This document shows, piece after piece, positions 1-7,005 of a stretch of DNA of 7,163 nucleotides (position 1 is the stretch's first letter; each line of letters opens with the position of its first letter). The notes under the pieces are model-generated. The model was not told where the DNA came from, did no database searches, and was given only the letters and a program-made list of their open reading frames with translations. The position numbers and the translations under genes were made by a program. The DNA lies in contig JAHDXX010000167.1 in NCBI GenBank assembly GCA_023384025.1, positions 1 through 7,163 of the forward strand, read 5' to 3'. Source of the DNA: Sphingomonadaceae bacterium. Its GTDB lineage: Bacteria > Pseudomonadota > Alphaproteobacteria > Sphingomonadales > Sphingomonadaceae.

Positions 1-846
1 ATACGTCTGGTTCACCCGCGCGGTCAGCTGGATCACGTCAGGCGGGACGTCGAGGAACGCCTCGTCGAACCGGCCGAGCAGCGGCACCGGCCATTCGGTG
101 AGGCCGGCGTTCTCGATCACCAGCCCCTCGTCCTCGACCAGCGTCAGGCCGGCGTCGGCGGCGACCCTGGCCGCTCCGGTGCGGATCAGGTCCTGCCGTT
201 CGACATGGTCGACGATCACATGGCAGGCGCGCAGCTTCTCCTGGTAGTCGCTGGCCGAGCCAATCGTGATCTCGCCGGAGTGGTGGAACCGGTGCCCCAT
301 GGTGGCGTAGCCGGACGCGATGCCGCCCGCCTCGCATTCGACAAGCTCTTCGCCGAAAAGTGCGACAATCCCGCTCAGCGGGCGGACCCAGCGCGGGCTT
401 TCGGTGCTGAGCGAAGCGGCGCCCCAGCGCATCGACTTGGGCCAGCTGAAATCACGCACGATCGCGGGGATCGCGGCGGCGAGCACATCGCGGGTCGCAC
501 AGCCCGGTTTCTCGATCACCGCAAACCAGGTCTGGCGGCCCTTCACGTCGCGCGCTTCGAGCTGGTCGCGGGTGACGCTGTTCCTGGCGCAGAACCCGTC
601 GACCGCCGCATCGGGCGCGCCGACCGGCGGCCCCTTGGCTTCCTCGCTGACCGCTTCGGTCGCCAGCGGCAAGCCGCGCGCGATCAGCGCGAGGCGGCGC
701 GGTGTCGACCAGACGGTCAGCTCGCCCACGGAGACACCGGCGGCGTCCATCTCGCGCCGGAACAGCTTTTCCAGCTCCGCGCGCGCGCCAGCCTGCATCC
801 GCGCAGGGATTTCTTCGGAGCGGAGTTCGAGGAGGAAATCAGGCAC
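1..846 (-). CDS. glyS: Glycyl-tRNA synthetase beta subunit, N-terminal part (runs off left edge)
   Basis: The beta subunit of the alpha2-beta2 bacterial glycyl-tRNA synthetase, which charges tRNA-Gly in the cytoplasm. The beta chain mainly provides tRNA recognition. I translated 282 codons with no stop. The N-terminus reads PDFLLELRSEEIPARM, the classic GlyS opening, and KSMRWG and TMGHRFHHSG are further family blocks. The start is a GTG at 846-844: it places the FLLELRSEEIP block immediately after the initiator, and a GGGAG lies about 7 nt upstream. An ATG slightly upstream is in another frame, so an ATG-only gene caller would miss this gene. Full family members are near 700 residues, so roughly 40% is present and the C-terminal anticodon-binding part lies outside the window. 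It follows glyQ by 66 nt, the usual glyQS arrangement. Identification is by motif and gene order. Confidence 0.96.
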   Translation of the reverse strand, partial: MPDFLLELRSEEIPARMQAGARAELEKLFRREMDAAGVSVGELTVWSTPRRLALIARGLPLATEAVSEEAKGPPVGAPDAAVDGFCARNSVTRDQLEARDVKGRQTWFAVIEKPGCATRDVLAAAIPAIVRDFSWPKSMRWGAASLSTESPRWVRPLSGIVALFGEELVECEAGGIASGYATMGHRFHHSGEITIGSASDYQEKLRACHVIVDHVERQDLIRTGAARVAADAGLTLVEDEGLVIENAGLTEWPVPLLGRFDEAFLDVPPDVIQLTARVNQTY

Positions 847-912
847 TGTGCATCTCCCTCGACCCGCCTTCTCGGCTGCGCTCGAAGGCTGCTCGGGACG
901 AACGGATGTGGT

Positions 913-1917
<1,005 letters not shown>

Positions 1918-1972
1918 GGCGCGCGCCATGGCGCAAGGCCCGTTGAGGGTCAATGCCGCAACGCAGCGAGCC

Positions 1973-4069
1973 CTACTCGGCGGCGACCGCTTCCTCGGCC
2001 CGCTCGACCGTGACCGGGGTGCCATTAAGCACGGCATTGCCCGAGAGGCGGCAATACCGCTCCGGATCGGTCAGGTCGTTGAGCGAGACGCCCGCGTGCG
2101 CGGCGGCGGTCTGCCAGCTGACCCCGGCGCGGTGGTGACCCCACCCGTGCGGTAGGCTGACCACGCCGGGCATGACGTCCTCCGTCACCTCGACCGCGAC
2201 CTCGACTTCCCCGACCCGGCTCGCGACCCGCGCCAGTGCGCCATCCGCGAGACCGCGCGCGCGGGCGTCGTCAGGGTGGATCATCAGCGTGCACCGGTCC
2301 GGGCCTTTCACGAGGCGCTGGCTGTTGTGGAGCCACGAGTTGTTCGAGCGCACATGCCGCCGCCTGATCAGGCTGAGCGCGTCGGCGGGGGTCGCATCGA
2401 GCGTCGCGGCGAAGCGGTGGCATTCCTCCACCAGCGGATCGGGCGCAGCGTGGAGTTTGCGATCGTCGGTCAGCAGCCGGTTGCCGAGGCACGGTTGCAG
2501 CGGGCCGAGATCGACCCCGTCGTGGTGCTGCTCGACCTCGGCCAGCGTCATCCCCGCAGGCGAGGCGCGCAGCATCGCGTCGAGCCGTTCGCGCGGGGTC
2601 TCGAAGTTGGGCACGCCCTTGCCCCGCGCCTCGAAGATCGCGGCGGCAAGTTCGCTGGCGATCTCCCAGTCGGCTTTCACGCCTTGCTCCATCGGCAGAG
2701 TCGGTGGCGAGTAAGCGCCGAAATTGCGCACCGCGAGCGGGCCGAAGAAGAACGAGAAGTGGTCCTTCTCCAGCGGGCCGCACGGGGGCAGGATGTAGTG
2801 CGCGTGGCGGCTGGTCTCGGTCACGTGCATGTCCATGGCCACCATCAGGTCGAGCCCGGCAAGCGCCGCCTCGGTCCGCTCACCGTGCGGGGCGGAGAGG
2901 ACCGGGTTCCCCGCGATCACGAACAGCATGCGGATGCGCTGGTCATCATCGCGGGTCAGCTCGTCGGCGAAGGCGATGGTCGGGATCTCGCCCATGACCG
3001 ACGGCAGTGTGCCGCGCGCGGTCTCCACCGTCTTGACGCCCCCGCGCCCGACCTGCGCCACGAGATCGAGCAGGGGCTGCGGGAACATCGTGCCCCCTTC
3101 CCGGTCGAGATTGCCGGTGGCGAGATTGATCAGCTGGATCAGCCACTGGTTCAATGCGCCGAACTCGCACACCGACACGCCCATGCGGCCGTAGATCGCC
3201 GCCTTCTCGCCCCGAAGCTCCGCCGCCAGCGCGCGGATTGTCTGCACCGGCACACCGCAATGGGCCGACAGCCGGTCCAGGTCGAAGCCATCCACCAGCG
3301 GTTTGAGCCGTTCCCAGCTGCTATCGACCAGCTCGGCGAGGCCGGGCCGCAGCGTGTTACCCTCGGCCAGCACGCACTGGAGAATGCCGAGCAGCAGCGC
3401 GGTATCGGTCCCCGGGCGCACCGGAACCCACTGGTCGGCGACCTTGGCGGTCTCGGTCCGGCGCGGGTCGACCACCACCAGCCTGCCCCCGCGCGCCTGC
3501 ATTGCCTTCACCCGGTTGCGGAAATCCGGCACGGTCCACAGGCTGCCGTTGCTCGCCATCGGGTTGCCGCCGACGATCACGATCATCTGCGACCGGTCGA
3601 TGTCGGGCACCGCGGCCAGGCTGACGTGGCCGTACATCTGGTACTGCACATAGTGATGCGGGATCTGGTCGAGCGTGGAGGCGGAGAACGTCCCCCGGGC
3701 ACCCACGGCGCGCTGCAAGTAGCCCGACTGGGTCGACAGCGCGTAGTCATGCGCACCGGGGTTGCCGCGATAGAACGCCGAGCGCGCGCCCTCGCCTTGC
3801 AGCTCCACGACCCTGGCGGCGATTTCGCGAAATGCGGTCTCCCAGTCGAGTTCGTGCCACGTATCGCCCACCCGCTTGACCGGGCGGCGCAGGCGGTCGG
3901 GATCGTCCTGCAAGTCGGCAATCGCGGTCGCCTTGGGGCATACATGACCCCGGCTGAGTACGTGATCGGGGTTGCCCTTGATCGATACGACCCGGCGCCC
4001 GTCCAGCTCCACCAGCACGCCGCAATTTGCTTCGCAGATATGGCAGGTACGCTTGTGGATCGTGGTCAT
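1973..4069 (-). CDS. Molybdopterin (bis-MGD) oxidoreductase with N-terminal 4Fe-4S motif
   Basis: A 698-residue member of the DMSO-reductase superfamily (BisC/FdhF-like), which uses molybdenum or tungsten bis-MGD for two-electron redox chemistry. Cys9-x2-Cys12-x3-Cys16 and Cys44 (GHVCPKA) form the 4Fe-4S motif. Cofactor-binding blocks follow: GGNPMASN (167-174), VVVDPRRTETA (198-208) and RPGTDTALLLGIL (218-230). The C-terminal molydopterin-dinucleotide-binding domain starts near residue 574 with RSNNSWLHNSQRLV and ends in SLPHGWGHHR. There is no twin-arginine or other signal peptide, so it is probably cytoplasmic. No partner subunit gene is present. The region where relatives place the metal ligand reads SASTLDQIPHH (129-139), without Cys and without an in-frame TGA, so the ligand is unclear. 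The ATG at 4069 has GAGGAGAG upstream. The substrate cannot be told from sequence: formate, an N- or S-oxide, or a hydratase-type reaction all remain possible. Confidence 0.93.
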   Translation of the reverse strand: MTTIHKRTCHICEANCGVLVELDGRRVVSIKGNPDHVLSRGHVCPKATAIADLQDDPDRLRRPVKRVGDTWHELDWETAFREIAARVVELQGEGARSAFYRGNPGAHDYALSTQSGYLQRAVGARGTFSASTLDQIPHHYVQYQMYGHVSLAAVPDIDRSQMIVIVGGNPMASNGSLWTVPDFRNRVKAMQARGGRLVVVDPRRTETAKVADQWVPVRPGTDTALLLGILQCVLAEGNTLRPGLAELVDSSWERLKPLVDGFDLDRLSAHCGVPVQTIRALAAELRGEKAAIYGRMGVSVCEFGALNQWLIQLINLATGNLDREGGTMFPQPLLDLVAQVGRGGVKTVETARGTLPSVMGEIPTIAFADELTRDDDQRIRMLFVIAGNPVLSAPHGERTEAALAGLDLMVAMDMHVTETSRHAHYILPPCGPLEKDHFSFFFGPLAVRNFGAYSPPTLPMEQGVKADWEIASELAAAIFEARGKGVPNFETPRERLDAMLRASPAGMTLAEVEQHHDGVDLGPLQPCLGNRLLTDDRKLHAAPDPLVEECHRFAATLDATPADALSLIRRRHVRSNNSWLHNSQRLVKGPDRCTLMIHPDDARARGLADGALARVASRVGEVEVAVEVTEDVMPGVVSLPHGWGHHRAGVSWQTAAAHAGVSLNDLTDPERYCRLSGNAVLNGTPVTVERAEEAVAAE

Positions 4070-4075
4070 GGCAGG

Positions 4076-4083
4076 CTCTCCTC
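4076..4083 (-). promoter_or_regulatory. Ribosome-binding site of the molybdopterin oxidoreductase
   Basis: On the minus strand this reads GAGGAGAG, 6 nt before the ATG at 4069. It supports that start over later in-frame methionines, as does the 4Fe-4S motif that begins eight residues in. Confidence 0.7.
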
Positions 4084-4129
4084 ACCGGGGCGATACCAGA
4101 CCCTCACACATGGTGCCACACGACATTGT

Positions 4130-4206
4130 GTCAGCTCGATGCGACTTTTTGTCAGGTTGTGTTGACATTGTCAGCGAATCGCGACATATAGTCAGGCATA
4201 CCTGAC
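4130..4206. promoter_or_regulatory. Four phased copies of a 16-bp operator-like unit, GTCAG-N8-GAC
   Basis: Four units start with GTCAG and end with GAC after exactly 8 bases: 4130-4145, 4151-4166, 4170-4185 and 4191-4206. The starts are 21, 19 and 21 bp apart, about two helical turns, so all would face the same side of the DNA. The last, GTCAGGCATACCTGAC, is an almost perfect palindrome (GTCAGG-N4-CCTGAC). Read across the gaps, the same bases form a second symmetry, for example TGACATTGTCA at 4163-4173. Such arrays in a divergent intergenic region are typical of sites for a dimeric repressor (TetR-, GntR- or XRE-like). The array lies between the leftward oxidoreductase and the rightward membrane-protein cluster and could control both. 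The binding protein is unknown; the XRE protein at 4730 is one candidate. Confidence 0.72.
4162..4192 (+). promoter_or_regulatory. Probable rightward sigma70-type promoter inside the operator array
   Basis: TTGACA at 4162-4167 is a perfect -35 box. TATAGT at 4187-4192 matches the -10 consensus at 5 of 6 bases with a long 19-nt spacer; CATATA at 4185-4190 is an alternative with 17 nt. Both boxes lie within operator units 2 to 4, so a bound protein would block polymerase. It would drive the genes from 4258 or 4337 onward. No equally good leftward promoter was found, though CTGACA words occur on that strand. Confidence 0.5.
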
Positions 4207-4257
4207 ATAAGGCTGGTTCAGAAGGGCAAATTACCAACCCGAAGAGGGAAGGACATC

Positions 4258-4347
4258 ATGGGTGGCATGACAATCACTATTCGGTCGATTGCTGCGCTCA
4301 CCATACGAGCCAACAGAATTGCAGAAGGGCCGACCAATGCCGTATGA
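4258..4347 (+). CDS. Possible 29-residue leader peptide or remnant 5' end of a lost gene
   Basis: An ATG at 4258 is preceded by GAGGGAAGGA about 5 nt upstream, the best ribosome-binding site in this region. The frame reads MGGMTITIRSIAALTIRAN and ends at TGA 4345-4347, giving 29 residues. It has no recognisable domain. Its end overlaps the start of the next gene (ATG 4337) by 11 nt in a different frame, so it could be a leader that couples translation. Alternatively it is the surviving start of a gene whose remainder was replaced when the lower-GC DNA downstream arrived. I cannot distinguish the two, and a chance frame is also possible. Confidence 0.35.
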   Translation: MGGMTITIRSIAALTIRANRIAEGPTNAV

Positions 4348-4726
4348 ATCAAAATCAGAAATCCTAGACCACCGAACATTCGCATTGAACTTTCTGTGGT
4401 TAACCTTTGGGGCGTCCTTGGTGTTCCTTGGCGGCTCGCTGGTTGAAAGTTCGAATTTCATTATTCGACTTGCAGGGGCGTTTACTGGAGGAGGCATGGT
4501 CGCAATGCTCCTCTTGCCCTTACTCAAGAAGGGCGCGGACGAATACCACCTCGATTTGATATCAGCAGGCGCGTACCTCGCAGTAGGAACGACCGGGATC
4601 CTGATGTTGCCACATGTCTTTGTAAATGCCGGCCCTTTGCAGATAACTGATCCCTCACTGAGTTTCGCGATAGTTGGAGCCGCCTTCAATGTCGGCATCG
4701 CCTGCAAACGCATCTCAGGCCGCTAA
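4337..4726 (+). CDS. Small four-helix membrane protein, unknown function
   Basis: A 129-residue protein not recognised as a named family. Hydrophobic segments at about residues 14-34, 41-62, 74-93 and 107-122 predict four membrane helices, with a loop KKGADEY (64-70) after helix 2. I start it at ATG 4337, which has AGAAGGG about 8 nt upstream. The same frame is open back to an ATG at 4289, but that extension (LRSPYEPTEL) has no good ribosome site. Base composition is unlike the neighbours: lines 4381-4440 and 4441-4500 count 33 and 28 G+C of 60, which suggests relatively recent acquisition. Its stop lies 3 nt before the xre start, so the two genes are almost certainly co-transcribed. It is probably the first member of the membrane/XRE cluster. 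Confidence 0.75.
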   Translation: MPYESKSEILDHRTFALNFLWLTFGASLVFLGGSLVESSNFIIRLAGAFTGGGMVAMLLLPLLKKGADEYHLDLISAGAYLAVGTTGILMLPHVFVNAGPLQITDPSLSFAIVGAAFNVGIACKRISGR

Positions 4727-4729
4727 CGC

Positions 4730-4921
4730 ATGAACAACCGCCTCAAAGTGCTGCGCGCCGAGCGTGACTGGAGCCAGGCCGAGCTGGCCGGACGGCTCGA
4801 TGTATCGCGGCAAGCCGTGAATGCCATCGAAACCGGCAAGCATGACCCCTCGCTTCCGCTGGCGTTCCGCATCGCCCGCCTGTTCAACATGTCCATCGAG
4901 GAGATATTCGATGACCAATAA
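4730..4921 (+). CDS. XRE-family helix-turn-helix transcriptional regulator
   Basis: A 63-residue protein that is essentially a single HTH_3 (Cro/C1-type) domain: SQAELAGRLDVSRQAVNAIE at 15-34 contains both helices of the motif, followed by GKHDPSLPLAFRIARLF and the ending IEEIFDDQ. This minimal form, close to YozG-type regulators, is commonly encoded beside small membrane proteins. It probably binds DNA as a dimer, and its own upstream region with the GTCAG-N8-GAC array is a plausible target, though unproven. The ATG lies 3 nt after the previous stop and lacks a strong Shine-Dalgarno, so translational coupling is likely. Its 3' end overlaps the next gene by 11 nt and carries that gene's ribosome site (GAGGAGA). 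A decayed copy of its 3' end lies at about 5578-5634. Confidence 0.92.
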   Translation: MNNRLKVLRAERDWSQAELAGRLDVSRQAVNAIETGKHDPSLPLAFRIARLFNMSIEEIFDDQ

Positions 4922-5567
4922 TAACGAAACTCTCGATGCAGCCCCGCACTCGCAACTGCGCTATTGGGGACATATCATCGGCTGGTCCGTTCTGCTTGCT
5001 TTTGCTCTGCTGGCTGTGATCGTGCCCGTGATTACTGCGATCAATCTCGCCAGCGATGAAGGCGGCTCAAACGACTGGTGGATAATCGGCGGCGGGTTGG
5101 CCCTGGCGGTCATTCTGGCTGTGCCGCTGTGGCGCTGGATGCCCGAATTCACACAGGGCGAGCCCGATACACCGCGCGGCAAGAAGATGCGCAGGATGAC
5201 GACAGTTGCGATCCTGGTCGGGATCATCACCGCCTTACCGCTCATCCTGGGCAAGACTGCCACCGGTGAAGACCTCACACTGTTCGGAAATTCCCCCGTT
5301 CCGCCTCTGGCAGCCGGACCGATGATCATAATGTGGGGCCTGTTGGTGCCGGTTTTGAGCGTGCTCGGCTATCGATCGGCAGACGAAGTGGCCCGGGCGG
5401 CATCTGTATTCGGCTCATTTGCCGGGTTCCAGCTGTTCGGCTGGGCCACACCGATCTGGTGGATGGGCTGGCGCGGCGGTTTCCTGCCCGAACCCGATGC
5501 CATGATCATCTTTGTCGCCGCGCTGGTGGTCGCCACTGGGGCAAGTCTCTGGAAGCGTTCAAATTGA
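4911..5567 (+). CDS. Six-helix membrane protein encoded with the XRE regulator, unknown function
   Basis: A 218-residue protein starting MTNNNETLD at ATG 4911, with GAGGAG 7 nt upstream inside xre. The frame is open further upstream to 4821, but that part only mirrors xre in another frame. Hydrophobic stretches near 21-44, 56-76, 97-114, 133-153, 164-185 and 196-214 predict six helices, with a charged loop (TPRGKKMRRM, 87-96) that by the positive-inside rule is probably cytoplasmic. The last four helices and the intervening SADEVARAA (156-164) resemble the layout of the two smaller membrane proteins on either side. No catalytic motif is visible. The overlap with xre implies joint expression, as in modules where a membrane protein modulates a small XRE regulator; that role is an inference. 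Confidence 0.85.
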   Translation: MTNNNETLDAAPHSQLRYWGHIIGWSVLLAFALLAVIVPVITAINLASDEGGSNDWWIIGGGLALAVILAVPLWRWMPEFTQGEPDTPRGKKMRRMTTVAILVGIITALPLILGKTATGEDLTLFGNSPVPPLAAGPMIIMWGLLVPVLSVLGYRSADEVARAASVFGSFAGFQLFGWATPIWWMGWRGGFLPEPDAMIIFVAALVVATGASLWKRSN

Positions 5568-5577
5568 CAGACCGGCC

Positions 5578-5634
5578 CAATTCGCCCGTCTTTTCAACAT
5601 GCCGATCGAGGAGATTTTCGATGACGGACAATGA
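5578..5634 (+). pseudogene. 3' remnant of a second xre gene
   Basis: In one frame this stretch reads QFARLFNMPIEEIFDDGQ then TGA, against RIARLFNMSIEEIFDDQ at the end of the intact regulator. At DNA level 5582-5625 matches 4872-4915 at 39 of 44 bases. The HTH-coding upstream part is missing and the fragment begins directly after the six-helix gene. As in the intact pair, the fragment contains GAGGAGAT and overlaps the start of a membrane-protein gene with the same GATGAC junction. This is best explained as a duplicated xre-membrane-protein pair whose second xre was deleted except for the end needed to start the downstream gene. Confidence 0.75.
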
Positions 5635-6046
5635 TCCCGCCCAATCCGGAGAGGCCCGCCTCAAGGCCCGGTACAAGGCCTTTATCCGCCACCTCGCACT
5701 TGCGGCGCTGATCGGTATTGCAGCCGGGGCGTTGAGCGGAGTGACCCTCGCCCGTGTTGAGGATGGCGCTCTGCCAAAGAGCGTGTTCATCGGCCTGTGG
5801 AGCTTCATGGTTGCCCTGTTCGTCTGGTTCACCCGCGACTATTTCCGCCGGATCGACGAAGTCGATCTGATCGACAACCTGTGGGCATCGACTATCGGGC
5901 TCTATGGCTACATCGCCGCGTTCTGTTCCTGGTTCATGTTCCACCGCATCGGCCTGACTCCGCCTCCCGGCCAGCTCACGATCCTGCTCACTACCGTTAT
6001 CATCGCGACTATCGCCTACTTCGTCCGCAAGGTTCGGCAGCGCTGA
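5621..6046 (+). CDS. Four-helix membrane protein downstream of a decayed xre, unknown function
   Basis: A 141-residue protein starting MTDNDPAQ at ATG 5621, with GAGGAGAT in the xre remnant as ribosome site. The frame stays open upstream to 5333, but that extension is antiphase to the preceding membrane gene and is not credible. Four helices are predicted at about 23-45, 53-71, 87-108 and 118-135. The loop after helix 2 reads RRIDEVDLID (76-85), again holding Asp-Glu. The start resembles that of the six-helix protein (MTNNN versus MTDND), which fits common descent of the two xre-linked genes. The C-terminus is basic (VRKVRQR), probably cytoplasmic. No enzyme motif is visible. The intact XRE upstream may serve this protein as well. 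Confidence 0.82.
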   Translation: MTDNDPAQSGEARLKARYKAFIRHLALAALIGIAAGALSGVTLARVEDGALPKSVFIGLWSFMVALFVWFTRDYFRRIDEVDLIDNLWASTIGLYGYIAAFCSWFMFHRIGLTPPPGQLTILLTTVIIATIAYFVRKVRQR

Positions 6047-6093
6047 TCCGTTTCATTCATCGTTCAACTCCCCCTGTACAAAGGAATGTTCCC

Positions 6094-7005
6094 ATGAAGA
6101 TCCTGTTCAACAAGCTTGCCACCGGTGCCGCCTCTGCCGCGCTGCTGTTCTCCACCCCGGCCTTTGCCGAAAGCGATGTGGCGCCCGGGGCAACTCCGGT
6201 CGCTGCGAAGCCCGCGCTGTGGAAGGTGGCGGACGAGGATACCACGATCTACCTGTTCGGCACCGTGCACATCCTGCCCAAGGGGATCGACTGGGCCGGC
6301 CCGGCGATCACCGGCGCGCTGGCTGAATCGGACGAGCTGGTCACTGAAATCCCCACCGGACCGGAAGCCGACGCGACCATGCAGCAACTGGTGATGAGCA
6401 AGGGCATGCTGCCCCAGGGCGGCAACCTGCGCGCCCTGCTCAGCGAGGAGGACAAGGCGACTTTCGAAGCGGCACTGGGCTCGATCAATGTCCCCGCGCC
6501 TGCGTTCGACGCGATGAAGCCGTGGATGGCAGGGCTGACCCTGACCGTGCTTCCGCTAATCCAGCAGGGCTATTCGCTCGATGCCGGGGTCGAGGAAGAA
6601 CTGGGCAAGCTTGCCGGGCCGGACAAGCCGCGCGGCGCGCTGGAAACCATCGAGTACCAGCTCGGCCTGTTCGACGGGATGGACCAGCAGGCACAGGTCG
6701 AATTCATGATCGCCGCAGCCGAGACCGTTGGCGATATCAAGCCGATGCTCGACAGCATGGTGGCCGAATGGGCCGAAGGCGATGCCGATGGTCTGGCCGA
6801 GATCATGAATCGCGAGATGGACGATCCGGCGGTGGCGGAATCGCTGCTCTATACCCGCAATGGCAACTGGGCCGAATGGATCGACGCCCGCCTCGACACC
6901 CCCGGCACCGTGTTCATCGCGGTCGGCGCAGGCCATCTGGCGGGTGAGCGCAGCGTGCAGGACCTGCTTGCCCAGCGCGGCATCACCACCGCGCGGGTGC
7001 AGTGA
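6094..7005 (+). CDS. TraB/GumN-family protein with signal peptide
   Basis: A 303-residue exported protein of the TraB/GumN family, whose conserved histidines and acidic residues are shared with Tiki-type metalloproteases; the bacterial role is mostly unknown. The signal peptide has a basic start, a hydrophobic core and AFA at 23-25, predicting cleavage before Glu26, so the mature protein is periplasmic or secreted. Family motifs in order: YLFGTVHILP (53-62), DELVTEI (80-86), DAGVEEEL (163-170), ALETIEYQLGLFDG (182-195) and AVGAGHLAGE (276-285). The start at 6094 has AAGGA about 9 nt upstream and is the only one giving a proper signal peptide; the upstream open frame belongs to another gene's region. 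It ends in a GTGA overlap with the next gene, a paralogue. It lies 47 nt after the membrane cluster with no terminator seen, so partial read-through is possible. Confidence 0.93.
   Translation: MKILFNKLATGAASAALLFSTPAFAESDVAPGATPVAAKPALWKVADEDTTIYLFGTVHILPKGIDWAGPAITGALAESDELVTEIPTGPEADATMQQLVMSKGMLPQGGNLRALLSEEDKATFEAALGSINVPAPAFDAMKPWMAGLTLTVLPLIQQGYSLDAGVEEELGKLAGPDKPRGALETIEYQLGLFDGMDQQAQVEFMIAAAETVGDIKPMLDSMVAEWAEGDADGLAEIMNREMDDPAVAESLLYTRNGNWAEWIDARLDTPGTVFIAVGAGHLAGERSVQDLLAQRGITTARVQ

Noticed and set aside
1918..2037. GlyQ start at 2037
   Set aside because: The extra residues are Arg/Pro/Ser-rich, unlike the family, and would overlap the end of the oxidoreductase gene.
1973..4069. 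Selenocysteine codon in the molybdo-enzyme
   Set aside because: The frame is open over its whole length without an in-frame TGA before the natural stop.
2276..4165. Long rightward open frame (629 codons) antisense to the oxidoreductase
   Set aside because: It mirrors a clearly coding strand in high-GC DNA, is rich in His, Arg and Gln without any domain, and has no ribosome site.
4231..4713. Leftward 160-codon open frame opposite the small membrane protein
   Set aside because: The plus strand shows four helices and a ribosome site, and fits the operon; the minus product has no domain and no ribosome site.
5333..5620. N-terminal extension of the second four-helix protein
   Set aside because: It overlaps the six-helix gene in another frame; the ATG at 5621 has a good ribosome site and a start resembling the sister gene.
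5797..6093. N-terminal extension of the TraB/GumN protein
   Set aside because: It overlaps the preceding gene out of frame, and starting at 6094 gives a clean signal peptide.
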